Translations under genes and position numbers: made by a program | The notes under the pieces: generated by a model | What the model was told of the DNA's origin: nothing | Seen by the model: only the letters and a program-made list of their open reading frames with translations | Databases searched by the model: none | Source: Escherichia ruysiae | GTDB lineage: Bacteria > Pseudomonadota > Gammaproteobacteria > Enterobacterales > Enterobacteriaceae | Assembly: GCF_031323975.1 (NCBI RefSeq) | Contig: NZ_JAVIWS010000001.1 | Location: 2,170,001 to 2,234,000, forward strand | Length of the DNA: 64,000 bases | Reading direction: 5' to 3' | Shown: positions 33,401-42,416 of the stretch, in pieces | Numbering within the stretch: the first letter of the stretch is position 1 | How the letters are laid out: each line of letters opens with the position of its first letter

Positions 33401-36400
33401 TCAGAATGTATAACGAATATTAGCATTAATTAACTTATCAATATTGTAAGAACCAAACTCAGATCGCTCCATATTCAGACTTATCCTGGTGTTTTCTTTG
33501 ATTTTAGTATTTAACCCGACATTGAATACCACTCTGCTATCTTTACCATTATTAATATATGTATCACCTGCCAGATCCTTGAATGCTGTCACAGTAGGCT
33601 TAAATAAATCGTACTGATAATTAATCCCAGTCAATGCTGTAATTTCCCAGTCTTTGCCCCTGAATGTTTTGCCAAATTCAATGCCTGTGCGACCAATTAA
33701 CGGTTGCATCCGCTTACGTTGCATATTGATCTCAGCTCCATTGAATTGCCAGGAAAACTGATTCTCAGATACAGTACCGTAGATCAACTCTGTTTGCGGC
33801 TGTATATATGTTTCGTCAGGTAAGGTAAAACGCCAACCGGCCTCAGCGCCCAAATACCAGGAGTGCGAGCCATAATCTTGTTCTGGCATTCCTAACGCAC
33901 TTGATGAGTAATGATTGTCATGACGCACATATTTCCCGATAGTATCTACATAGAGTCCAGAGTCAAACATAGCTGAAGCGTACACACCAATACCCGTTGA
34001 TTTGGTTCTTCCTGACCATCCACTTCCCCGGTTATTACTGTTTGTAAATGTCGCCGTGACCCCAGTAAATAACTCTCCGCCTTCAATTATATGTTTCCTG
34101 TCTGCCCCAATTTGCAAGTGCGTATGACTTCCGGTAAATCCATCAGTAGCTGAGCCCGAACCACTGTTAAGTCTAGCCCAGGCTCCTGTTTCACCATGGG
34201 TATGGCGTAAGTCACCCATACGATCATTCAGATTATTAATTTCTGTAATAAAGTTTTTATAACCGAGATCCATAAAACTCTTGCCTGTCCGCAAAGCGGC
34301 TTTATCAGGCTGTATGTAAAATCCCTCCAGACGCCATTGCTTATTAACGTCGGTCTCCAACACATCAAGTTGCGGTGTGAAACTATGGAACCCCGAATTT
34401 ATTGAAACCGGGTTAAGTGTAAATATATCGCTTTGTGTATTTTTCGGGGCAGTAACCAATGACACAGGGTAACCGGCCTGTTTTACTGAATTCGTCGTAG
34501 GAATAACAACTAGTGTGTTATTCGCCCCTGTCAACGTCTGGTTTACCGTCACCGTATCTGCTGCTTTACCATCGGCATTAATAATGAACGAACTGTTAGT
34601 GGCCTCCAGCGTATCTGCCGTCAGTCCCCCCTGCCCGAGACGATTAAAACTCAGTGTTGAACCATTCAAAGTGAGCGACTTAACCACCGACTGCTCATTT
34701 GCCAGCCAGGCAGTGTCCTTCATTGTTACACTTGCCAACGGCGCGCTGATATTTCCATAGTAATTTGTGGATTGGTTAATATCAGTCGTGCCAAAGCTAA
34801 TGCTGGCCGCATCATTGGCATTGATATCTCCAGTGATGATCCCACCCGCGCCAACATTTAAGCTCGTGTTTTGTCCGCTAAGCTCCCAGCTTTGGGCGGA
34901 ATACATCGTTCCTGGCTGGTCTGATAGTAAGGAAAGGCTCGAACCCGCATTACTGCTTACTGTCCCGTCAGAAAGCAATCCGGCTGTAGCGGTCAATTTT
35001 GCCCCTTCACCTAATGACAAAGAAGATTGGGTGAAACGGCTGAGCTGATTAAGTGTGGTATCTTTAGAGGTTATCGTCGTCGCACTATCTGTACTATCAA
35101 TACCACCGACAAAATGTTCATTAATAGTTAGTGCCGATCCTTGTTTCAACTGTACATGTCCATTGAAACGACTCTGATCATCTTCAGCGGTTGCCTTTGA
35201 CTTACCCAATGTTGGTTTGGTTGCCACGCCCTTTCCGTCATTAAGATCAATGTAAAGATCCTCACTACCTAATGTAACGGTAGAATGATCTGCATTAATT
35301 CTGGTATTAAGGCTGGCGTTTCTTGCAAGGTTAAATTCAGCATTTTGTAAGTTAAGCTCAGCCATACTGAACTGTCGATTTTCCCAATCGTTCTGAGTAA
35401 ATGACACCGGTTGGGTCAGTACAGAATTGTCACCCAGTGCCTTTAACTTATTTGCTACGTCCTGACTGCTGACGGCGTGAACAACCGGATGTCCTTGCAT
35501 AAATAGCCGACCATTTTGCTGAGTTATACTCCCCTGAGTATCCACTCCACCATCAATAACGAAATCATTCTGTGTTCCTGCTGTAACCTCATTATTGATA
35601 TTTAGATTGCCGGTGAAATGGCCGTGCCAGATATTAGCAATCGTGGCTGTTGTATCTGGGCTGTTGAAATCCAGATTAACATTAGCCATGGAGCCACTGT
35701 TAGTCAGTATAGCTCCATCATCAGCCCCGTTAAGTTTATGAAAAGTCAAACCGTTTCCATTAATGTCGAGCTTGCCGCCATGATAGCCCCATTTGATATT
35801 ATCTGGATTAATTTGTTTGTCGTCGCTTAGCACCAGAGTAGGACGCCCACTTACAATACTGACAGAACTGAACGCCTGGCTCAGTCCGTTATCATCAGCA
35901 CGCTGTGCTAATATTACGGTTCCGTCTCCCACACTTAAACTTCCTGGGTTTACACCAGTACCGCTAATTTTTAGCGTCCCCGTACCCAGTTTATGCAAAC
36001 TATCACCAGTAACCCCATTAATCTGCCAGTCGACAAGATGCTCACCATTAACAATAATTCCGCCACCTTTCCATGTCTGAGTATCAACGGGCTTGACAAT
36101 ATAATCATCATCAAAAGTAAGTGTGCCAGCCCCCTGATTAATGGTATTTTCTAACACTACAGTACCACCGCCCTGAAAAGTTAGATCTTTACCGCTATTA
36201 AGCGAAGCAGGCCATGTTGCGCCCAAATTCCCATGCATTGCCCATGATGAGCTTCCCTGGGTTAATGAACCAAGCCCCGTTTTTTCGTCATATGACCAAT
36301 GAATATCCCCCTCATCTTGTTTTGTATTTACCGGTGCATCGGCATCTTGTTTCATCGTATTTTTTACATCACCGGCAGGAATTATTGTGTACCAGTTAGT

Positions 36401-37243
36401 ATTGCCATTGACCCCTGCATATGAATTGAGAACGGCTAACAAAACCCATTTATTTTGGTCTGCATCCCAGGCAAAAAGAGGAGAACCGCTGTCACCGGGA
36501 GTACCGTAGGTTGAGAGCGGAGTATTAGTAGTATTCGTGACAAAACTCCAGTCAGATATAAACGGCTTATTTACTATTCCACCTGTTTTATACGAGTACG
36601 CCCCCATTAAATAGGAAATTTTTCCGTTGGTATCTTTTACATATTGAGTCCCCGTCCCAACACGATAGAACACAGGGAAACGGTCAGCATTTTGATAGGT
36701 TCCATTAGCAGTGCCCGCATTGGTTATATCTAGCGGTGTAACCTCAGTAACAATTTTGTTGAGGCGGGGAGTGTGGAAATCTCTCCAGTGGTTATTTCTG
36801 TCAACAAGGGTATACGAGGAATCATCCGCATAGCCAAATTTCACATATTGATAACCAACATTGTGCTTAACGCTGACGACATATTGTGGCGAAACCAATG
36901 TTGCAACCCCAGTCGAGTCATTAGAGCTGAAGTCAATCATGGGCGCCTTATTCAGCGTCGTGACGGGATTGCCATTTTTATCGTATAGAGGAACATTTTC
37001 CGCGCCGGGACGGAACTCTCCCTTATTCTCAGCAAAATCACGATACGTTTGGTAGGGAAGTGAGGTCCCAACGACGGAAGCGTATATTGGAAATGAAACT
37101 ATAGTTCCTATTAACCATACGATATTATTAGAAATACAAGGTATTACTTTCCCCACACTCCCCTTCTTAGATCTACTAAAGATCTCAGCTACGGCAACAA
37201 CTTGTTTCTTAGCATTTTTCTTTAATGAGTAAACCTTATTCAT
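33401..37243 (-). CDS. Serine protease autotransporter of Enterobacteriaceae (SPATE), second copy
   Basis: The 1280-residue product is a complete SPATE. It has a long signal peptide (MNKVYSLKKNAKKQVVAVAE, hydrophobic core near residues 40-55, cleavage about residue 56). The protease domain has likely His127, Asp155 and Ser252 in GDSGSPLFAWD. A beta-helix passenger follows, then EINNLNDRMGDLRH with the Asn-Asn cleavage site and a barrel of about 276 residues ending NANIRYTF. The ATG at 37243 fits the family start; a GTG four codons earlier is possible. It differs greatly from the first SPATE in the passenger but shares the barrel plan, so it is a separate acquisition or an old paralogue. I cannot assign it to a named SPATE. 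Confidence 0.91.
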   Translation of the reverse strand: MNKVYSLKKNAKKQVVAVAEIFSRSKKGSVGKVIPCISNNIVWLIGTIVSFPIYASVVGTSLPYQTYRDFAENKGEFRPGAENVPLYDKNGNPVTTLNKAPMIDFSSNDSTGVATLVSPQYVVSVKHNVGYQYVKFGYADDSSYTLVDRNNHWRDFHTPRLNKIVTEVTPLDITNAGTANGTYQNADRFPVFYRVGTGTQYVKDTNGKISYLMGAYSYKTGGIVNKPFISDWSFVTNTTNTPLSTYGTPGDSGSPLFAWDADQNKWVLLAVLNSYAGVNGNTNWYTIIPAGDVKNTMKQDADAPVNTKQDEGDIHWSYDEKTGLGSLTQGSSSWAMHGNLGATWPASLNSGKDLTFQGGGTVVLENTINQGAGTLTFDDDYIVKPVDTQTWKGGGIIVNGEHLVDWQINGVTGDSLHKLGTGTLKISGTGVNPGSLSVGDGTVILAQRADDNGLSQAFSSVSIVSGRPTLVLSDDKQINPDNIKWGYHGGKLDINGNGLTFHKLNGADDGAILTNSGSMANVNLDFNSPDTTATIANIWHGHFTGNLNINNEVTAGTQNDFVIDGGVDTQGSITQQNGRLFMQGHPVVHAVSSQDVANKLKALGDNSVLTQPVSFTQNDWENRQFSMAELNLQNAEFNLARNASLNTRINADHSTVTLGSEDLYIDLNDGKGVATKPTLGKSKATAEDDQSRFNGHVQLKQGSALTINEHFVGGIDSTDSATTITSKDTTLNQLSRFTQSSLSLGEGAKLTATAGLLSDGTVSSNAGSSLSLLSDQPGTMYSAQSWELSGQNTSLNVGAGGIITGDINANDAASISFGTTDINQSTNYYGNISAPLASVTMKDTAWLANEQSVVKSLTLNGSTLSFNRLGQGGLTADTLEATNSSFIINADGKAADTVTVNQTLTGANNTLVVIPTTNSVKQAGYPVSLVTAPKNTQSDIFTLNPVSINSGFHSFTPQLDVLETDVNKQWRLEGFYIQPDKAALRTGKSFMDLGYKNFITEINNLNDRMGDLRHTHGETGAWARLNSGSGSATDGFTGSHTHLQIGADRKHIIEGGELFTGVTATFTNSNNRGSGWSGRTKSTGIGVYASAMFDSGLYVDTIGKYVRHDNHYSSSALGMPEQDYGSHSWYLGAEAGWRFTLPDETYIQPQTELIYGTVSENQFSWQFNGAEINMQRKRMQPLIGRTGIEFGKTFRGKDWEITALTGINYQYDLFKPTVTAFKDLAGDTYINNGKDSRVVFNVGLNTKIKENTRISLNMERSEFGSYNIDKLINANIRYTF

Positions 37244-37721
37244 TTTCAGACTCACGGAAAGAGGTTAAAACACACTATTTAACCAAATTGATTTGCATTC
37301 GCTATGTCTGAGTCATTTTTATATCTTATATTGCCATAAAATTAACGCATTGTATTCTCAACAGAGAATTAAACTTTAAAAAGACAGCCAATGAATACAA
37401 ACTGATAATTAAACATAAAAAATCGATAGCATTATTACCAACAAAACGCGACAAATACAAAACAAATATCAAAAAAATCACTTTGGCAATTATTTCCTTA
37501 CCTTTAGTTTTTATTTTAGGCACCGCAAGAAAAGCTAGTTAAAATTTAAAATAATTAGGCCAACATTGCTCAAAACAAAAAATCAATTAAACTGCGTCCA
37601 TAGCAAACATAAGCGTTTCTCCTATGCATCTTATGCAAAATGAGGAATAAATTTGCTGTTTGCTATTTATAATTCATTCATCGGTAAATTTTTTATCAGA
37701 TTTTAAATTGAGGTAATGATA
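37244..37721. promoter_or_regulatory. Divergent control region between the second SPATE and the fimbrial operon
   Basis: These 478 bases are very AT-rich and contain no convincing gene. The region must hold the SPATE promoter (minus) and the fimbrial promoter (plus). I saw no inverted repeat pair suggesting a fim-type invertible switch, and no paired GATC sites of the Pap phase-variation type. Its AT-richness suits H-NS silencing relieved by an Rns-like activator, which is inference. Confidence 0.5.
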
Positions 37722-38291
37722 ATGAAAAAAAGCTTATTAGCTATCGCCATTTCATTAATAGCGAGTGGTTCTGTTTCCGCTATTGCAGCGGCACCTGCAT
37801 CAGGTACTCAAATTGGCACCGGTACTTTAGCTGTCACCGGCGCAGCTGCTGAATCAGCATGTACTGTATCTTTCCCAACCTCTGTCACACTGCCTACTTT
37901 TTCAAAAGCAGATTTTTCAGCGAAAGCTCAGAACAGCGTTATTGGTTCTCAAAATGCAGGGAATATTACCTTTTCAGGATGTAATGGTCAGTCCGTTACT
38001 ATTAAAGTAACGACAGCAAACACAGTAAGTGGTAATGGCTATATTACATTCCCAGTTGTAAATGGCAGCGAGCAAGGACAATATGGTTTAGTCGTTGGCT
38101 TAGAAAAAGATGGAGCTGAAAAATATATAAAGGTAAATAAAGATGATACAGCTTTTCAAAATATTACTGTGAACAATGAGAGCTATTCTATTCCTGTAAC
38201 CGTAAGTACTTATAAGGTTGGAACTAATGCTAACGCTATTAGTTATGGCACTTATAACGTTAACTACGTGTTTACTGCTACTTATGCATAA
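37722..38291 (+). CDS. Fimbrial major subunit (pilin)
   Basis: This 189-residue protein has a signal peptide (MKKSLLAIAISLIASGSVSA, cleaved about residue 23) and the pilin pattern: cysteines in SACTVSFP and FSGCNGQ that should form the disulfide, an N-terminal strand for donor-strand exchange, and the C-terminal alternating motif ending NYVFTATYA read by the chaperone. GAGG lies 8 bases before the ATG at 37722 and only 2 bases before an ATG six bases earlier, so the later start is preferred. It is followed by a strong hairpin that would favour high pilin levels. Serotype or named fimbria not recognised. Confidence 0.87.
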   Translation: MKKSLLAIAISLIASGSVSAIAAAPASGTQIGTGTLAVTGAAAESACTVSFPTSVTLPTFSKADFSAKAQNSVIGSQNAGNITFSGCNGQSVTIKVTTANTVSGNGYITFPVVNGSEQGQYGLVVGLEKDGAEKYIKVNKDDTAFQNITVNNESYSIPVTVSTYKVGTNANAISYGTYNVNYVFTATYA

Positions 38292-38300
38292 ATAACATTT

Positions 38301-38326
38301 GGCATGGCTATACTTATAGCCATGCC
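38301..38326 (+). terminator. Intra-operon hairpin after the pilin gene
   Basis: GGCATGGCTATA and TATAGCCATGCC form a perfect 12-bp inverted repeat with 2 bases between, within the 50 bases separating pilin and chaperone genes. No T-run follows. It probably stabilises the upstream pilin mRNA or partly terminates, giving pilin excess. Confidence 0.65.
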
Positions 38327-38341
38327 GTTGGAGAGATTACT

Positions 38342-39043
38342 ATGAAGTTCAAAAGACTAATAATTTTCATTTCATTATTATTTTCAAACCTTTCATTTAG
38401 CCAATCAAATGGCATAAATCTGGCGGCAACTCGCGTAGTCTTTGATTCAAAAGAAGCTAACGCATCCTTGAAAATAAACAATAATTCTGAAGAAAAAACA
38501 TGGCTTTTAAGATCATGGGTTTCAGCTTATAATAGTGACGAAAAAGTTAAAAACTTTATAATCACACCTCCTTTATATAGAATTAATCCGTCAGAAAGTT
38601 TTCAATTACGTATAAATAAAATTAATGATATTCTACCAGAAGATAGAGAGTCTGTATTTAGAATTAATGTTTTAGCCATACCCTCTCATTATAATAATGA
38701 CACACAAGAAAAAAGAGATCCGGGGTTACAGTTTGCAATAAATAATCGTATTAAACTTATCTATCGACCGCATAATTTGAATGTACCTAAAAAAGTCGAT
38801 GATGCTTATAAGGCTTTGATATTTTTAAAATCAGAAAATCAAGTTCATGTTAAAAACCCAACGCCATATTATATTACCATGAATGATGTAAAGATTAATG
38901 GAAAAAGTATTACATCTATTAATGATTTTATGGTTTCACCATTTTCAACATTAATTATTCCAGAAAAAAACGCTAAAGCAATTAGCTATTCTACGATCAA
39001 TGATTATGGCGGAGAAACGCCGATTCAAAACATTACGCTTTAA
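38342..39043 (+). CDS. Periplasmic fimbrial chaperone (PapD/FimC family)
   Basis: This 233-residue protein has a signal peptide (MKFKRLIIFISLLFSNLSFS). It shows the chaperone pattern: INLAATRVVFDSKEANASLKI at strand A, the F-G region FIITPPLYRINPSESFQLRI with the conserved PPLYR...P, and RESVFRINVLAIP, followed by the second Ig domain with NRIKLIYRP. It caps pilin subunits by donor-strand complementation and delivers them to the usher. The start has GGAGAG upstream. The gene is markedly AT-rich. Confidence 0.92.
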   Translation: MKFKRLIIFISLLFSNLSFSQSNGINLAATRVVFDSKEANASLKINNNSEEKTWLLRSWVSAYNSDEKVKNFIITPPLYRINPSESFQLRINKINDILPEDRESVFRINVLAIPSHYNNDTQEKRDPGLQFAINNRIKLIYRPHNLNVPKKVDDAYKALIFLKSENQVHVKNPTPYYITMNDVKINGKSITSINDFMVSPFSTLIIPEKNAKAISYSTINDYGGETPIQNITL

Positions 39044-39075
39044 CATTTATTTAATCATCTTTATCGGGGGACAAT

Positions 39076-41613
39076 TTGAAAGGTTCATTAAAAAAATCCT
39101 TATTATTGTTAAGGGTCACCATCATATGTCCGGTATTCAGTTGCGCTGCCGTATCTCCCTCACCTGACAATAGTCATAGGTTCTCATTTAACCCCGATTT
39201 TTTGCAATTATCTGATGGTGATAATGCCAAAAATATCGATCTCAATTATTTTGCAAGCGCAAGTGGTGCAGCTCCAGGGGAATATACTGTTGATGTGGTT
39301 ATGAATGGGGAATTAGTTGACCGTCAGATTAAGATAGATTTTTTCGCGCAGGACAATAAGCTGAACGCCAGACTGACACCTCAACAACTGGATCGCTGGG
39401 GCGTTGATATTGGTAAGCTCTCTACATCAATAACCCCCCCAACTCAACAAAATATTCTTCAGCTTATTCGAGGGGCCTCAGAAAATTTTGATACGAATAA
39501 CCAAAAGCTAATATTGAATATACCACAAAGCTACCTCAAACCTCAGGATTGGTTAAGTACTCCACCCCATCTCTGGGATGAAGGTATGCCAGCACTAATG
39601 GTTAACTATCTATTTAATGGAATTAAGCAAAATAATAATGGCTACGGTAGTCGTAGTCAGTTTTTATCTCTGGACAGTTCTCTGAACCTTGGTGGATGGC
39701 GCCTTCGTCATAACGGTAACTGGTCAACAAACTCATATAATAAAGAGAGCCACTGGCAACCCGTTAGTGTTTATCTACAGCATGATTATTCTTTTCTTCA
39801 AGGAGGGCAATTTATCGTAGGCCAGACCTCAACGGATGGTGCGATATTTGACAGTTTTCCTTTTGAAGGTGCACAGTTTTCATCTGATGATGGCATGATT
39901 GCACCAGAGCTCAGTCAGTATAGCCCTGTTGTCCGTGGCATTGCTTATTCTCAAGCGCAGGTATCCGTCAAGCAAAACGGTGTTGTCATTTATCAAAAAA
40001 ACGTCCCACCTGGACCGTTTGAATTACGCGATTTTAACCAAATATTCACCGGTGACCTGGAGGTGGAAATTCGTGAGGCAGATGGCAGTATTCGCCATTT
40101 TACTCAGGCGACAGCTGTTTTACCGGTTCTTCAACGTCAGGGACGCTTACGCTATAACCTGGCATTTGGGAAATATCGCTCAAGTTCTACTTTGAATAAT
40201 AGTGTGTCTGATCCTCAGTTTGTTCAGTCTTCAGCAGCTATCGGATTGCCTGATGAATATACATTTTATGGTGGTGCCATCAAAGCAGATAATTATGCAG
40301 CAGTTCTGCTTGGCTTGGGTAAATATTCCGATTTTTTTGGAGCGTTCTCCCTGGATGTCACTCATGCTCGCTCACAATTTTCGCAGAATTATAAGTCTTT
40401 AGGAAAACAGCAAGGACAGTCTTACCGTTTTATGTATTCGCGTGGTTTTGGTGAGACAAATACGACATTGAATATTACCGGCTATCGTTATGCCACACGC
40501 GGCTACTACGATTTTGATGAGTTACAACAAATTCAGAATGGATTCGTTGATGAGAAAAATATAAACAGTTATCATCAACGTTCACGTATATCAACAACGA
40601 TAAATCAAGATCTTCAGGACTGGGGACAACTCTACCTCTCAGCAAGTAAAGATCAGTACTGGGATACCGCTGATGGATATAACTTATCTGCGAGTTACTC
40701 GCTGCCATTCCGCTATATCTCGGCAATGCTATCGCTCGGATATAATAAAAGCCCGTATTACCACGAGGCAGATAAATCGCTGTTTTTATCTGTTTCGGTA
40801 CCGCTCAACTCATTGCTGAATGGAAATAACCTGTTCTTAACAACGAATACCATTACGAATAATGGTCAGGTGCAACAGCAGGTTGGATTAAACGGCTCCT
40901 CACAGGATGGTGAGTTTAGCTATGCCGTGGCGCAAGGCTGGCAGAATCAAAACCGAGGAGAGTCAGGTAACATTAACCTTAACTATCGTGGACCTTATGC
41001 ACAAATGAACGGCGGTTATGCCTGGCAAAAAGAGTCCAGTCAATGGACATACGGAATTAGCGGTGGTGTTACGTTGCATCCACATGGATTAACCTTATCT
41101 CAGCCATTAAGTCTGGACAGTGCCAGTGCTCTGGTTCAGGCTCGTGATGCCGCCAGCGTAAGAGTATTGAACGGTTCAGGTATTTATACGGACTCGCGTG
41201 GATATGCCGTTGTCCCATATTTAAATCCCTATAACCGAAATCAAATTTCGCTTGATGTAAATAGTGTTAAGGATAATGTCGAGCTGCTAAATACAGATGT
41301 TACTGTCATCCCTGCTCGAGGAGCTTTAGTTTCCGCCCCGTTTAAAGTCAATGTCGGTAATAAAGCAATCATTACCTTAATACAGAAGAATGGCGAGCCA
41401 GTACCGTTTGGTAGTGTAGTGACATTAGATTCTGAAAACAGCATTAACAGCAGTATTGTTGCTGATCAAGGACAGGTGTATATGTCAGGGTTACCTGAAG
41501 AGGATACTCTTATTGCACAATGGGGTGAGGAGCCTTCTCAAAAGTGTAAAGTAAATTACAAATTGAAAAATAAAACAGCTAAATTCAATGAATTAACTTT
41601 ACAATGCCAATAG
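39076..41613 (+). CDS. Outer-membrane fimbrial usher (FimD/PapC family)
   Basis: The 845-residue product has a signal peptide, an N-terminal chaperone-binding domain (FNPDFLQLSDGDNAKNIDLNYF, about residues 36-57), a 24-strand pore with an internal plug (FPFEGAQFSSDDGMIAPELSQYSPVVRGIA motif near 260-290), and C-terminal domains ending with paired cysteines. The start is TTG at 39076 (MKGSLKKSLLLLR), preceded by CGGGGGAC at a suitable distance. It is the third and last gene of the operon; a terminator follows directly, and no adhesin or minor subunit gene is present. Confidence 0.92.
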   Translation: MKGSLKKSLLLLRVTIICPVFSCAAVSPSPDNSHRFSFNPDFLQLSDGDNAKNIDLNYFASASGAAPGEYTVDVVMNGELVDRQIKIDFFAQDNKLNARLTPQQLDRWGVDIGKLSTSITPPTQQNILQLIRGASENFDTNNQKLILNIPQSYLKPQDWLSTPPHLWDEGMPALMVNYLFNGIKQNNNGYGSRSQFLSLDSSLNLGGWRLRHNGNWSTNSYNKESHWQPVSVYLQHDYSFLQGGQFIVGQTSTDGAIFDSFPFEGAQFSSDDGMIAPELSQYSPVVRGIAYSQAQVSVKQNGVVIYQKNVPPGPFELRDFNQIFTGDLEVEIREADGSIRHFTQATAVLPVLQRQGRLRYNLAFGKYRSSSTLNNSVSDPQFVQSSAAIGLPDEYTFYGGAIKADNYAAVLLGLGKYSDFFGAFSLDVTHARSQFSQNYKSLGKQQGQSYRFMYSRGFGETNTTLNITGYRYATRGYYDFDELQQIQNGFVDEKNINSYHQRSRISTTINQDLQDWGQLYLSASKDQYWDTADGYNLSASYSLPFRYISAMLSLGYNKSPYYHEADKSLFLSVSVPLNSLLNGNNLFLTTNTITNNGQVQQQVGLNGSSQDGEFSYAVAQGWQNQNRGESGNINLNYRGPYAQMNGGYAWQKESSQWTYGISGGVTLHPHGLTLSQPLSLDSASALVQARDAASVRVLNGSGIYTDSRGYAVVPYLNPYNRNQISLDVNSVKDNVELLNTDVTVIPARGALVSAPFKVNVGNKAIITLIQKNGEPVPFGSVVTLDSENSINSSIVADQGQVYMSGLPEEDTLIAQWGEEPSQKCKVNYKLKNKTAKFNELTLQCQ

Positions 41614-41630
41614 TCTATAGTTCTTAGATT

Positions 41631-41660
41631 AATAACCCCGCATGTGCGGGGTTATTTTCA
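41631..41660 (+). terminator. Fimbrial operon terminator
   Basis: AATAACCCCGCA, loop TG, TGCGGGGTTATT followed by TTC. It lies 18 bases after the usher stop and marks the right end of the fimbrial operon. Confidence 0.8.
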
Positions 41661-41722
41661 TACAACATATTAACAACATTGTTACAGATTTGTATTACTT
41701 ACGGCGGATACAAATCATCTGT

Positions 41723-41995
41723 TCAACTGCGAATATCATCATACTCACGCGTTTTATCAAATTCGTGTTTTGCAAACGGGCACAGCGGGATAATTTTCCG
41801 TTTCTCCTGGCGCATTTTTTCCACGACTTTCGCCACCAGTTGTTTACCAATCCCCTGCCCTTTCAGGCTTTCATCAACATCGGTATGTTCAATAATCGCT
41901 AAATTCTCTCCGGTCGGCACAAAGACAATTTCAGCTATTTGATTTCCCTGCGCATCATTGATGTAAAATTTATTATGGCCCTCACGTATTTCCAT
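41723..41995 (-). CDS. yjdJ: GNAT-like N-acetyltransferase YjdJ (intact copy)
   Basis: This 90-residue protein ([17 protein letters not shown] to REYDDIRS) is a short single-domain GCN5-related acetyltransferase-like protein of the YjdJ/Gtn type. The acetyl-CoA-binding loop is [12 protein letters not shown]. Its substrate is unknown. It lies 12 bases after the yjdI stop on the same strand and probably forms an operon with it. The island's last operon ends just beyond it. A frameshifted second copy lies at 26036-26300. Confidence 0.92.
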
Positions 41996-42007
41996 TTTTC
42001 CCCTCAC

Positions 42008-42238
42008 TTATTTATGACGGTATTTCAGCGCGCCGCTGGGGCACGTATCAATCACTTTTATTACGGTGGCGACGTCTACTTCATCCGGCATAATCCACGG
42101 CTTACGTTTGAGATTAAACAGTTTGCTATTACCGCGCACACAATTACCGGAATGCTGACATATTGCGGTGTTGAAATAGACATCGACCTTTTCGCCGGTA
42201 TAGCAGCGATAACCAACGTCCAGTAGTTCCTGATCCAT
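42008..42238 (-). CDS. yjdI: Putative iron-sulfur (4Fe-4S mono-cluster) protein YjdI (intact copy)
   Basis: This 76-residue protein has cysteines in CYTGEKVDVYFNTAICQHSGNCVRG and DTCPSGAL, the pattern of YjdI-type ferredoxin-like proteins. The ATG at 42238 (MDQELLDVGYRC) follows GGGAGGGAAGGTC, an excellent ribosome-binding site; a frame 28 codons longer lacks support. It is divergent from dcuS. A 5'-truncated duplicate lies at 26312-26459. Confidence 0.92.
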   Translation of the reverse strand: MDQELLDVGYRCYTGEKVDVYFNTAICQHSGNCVRGNSKLFNLKRKPWIMPDEVDVATVIKVIDTCPSGALKYRHK

Positions 42239-42416
42239 GACCTTCCCTCCCTCATAAGTATGGTTTTCGCTATAAGCATAGCTCTCGAATCGCCAGACGA
42301 CACCGGAAGTTTCAGTTACCAAATCCGCTTCCCCGGATGGCCAATCCCCTTACTCCCTTTGAATTACCCGCAGCATCAGAGATAATGCTTAGGAAATTTG
42401 TCATACAAGGAAGCTG

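Noticed and set aside
37326..37523. 65-codon minus-strand frame in the SPATE/fimbria control region
   Set aside because: Hydrophobic translation from AT-rich DNA, no good ribosome-binding site.
37244..37721. Possible fim-type invertible promoter or Pap-type GATC switch before the pilin gene
   Set aside because: No matching inverted repeats and no paired GATC sites were found, and no recombinase gene is nearby.
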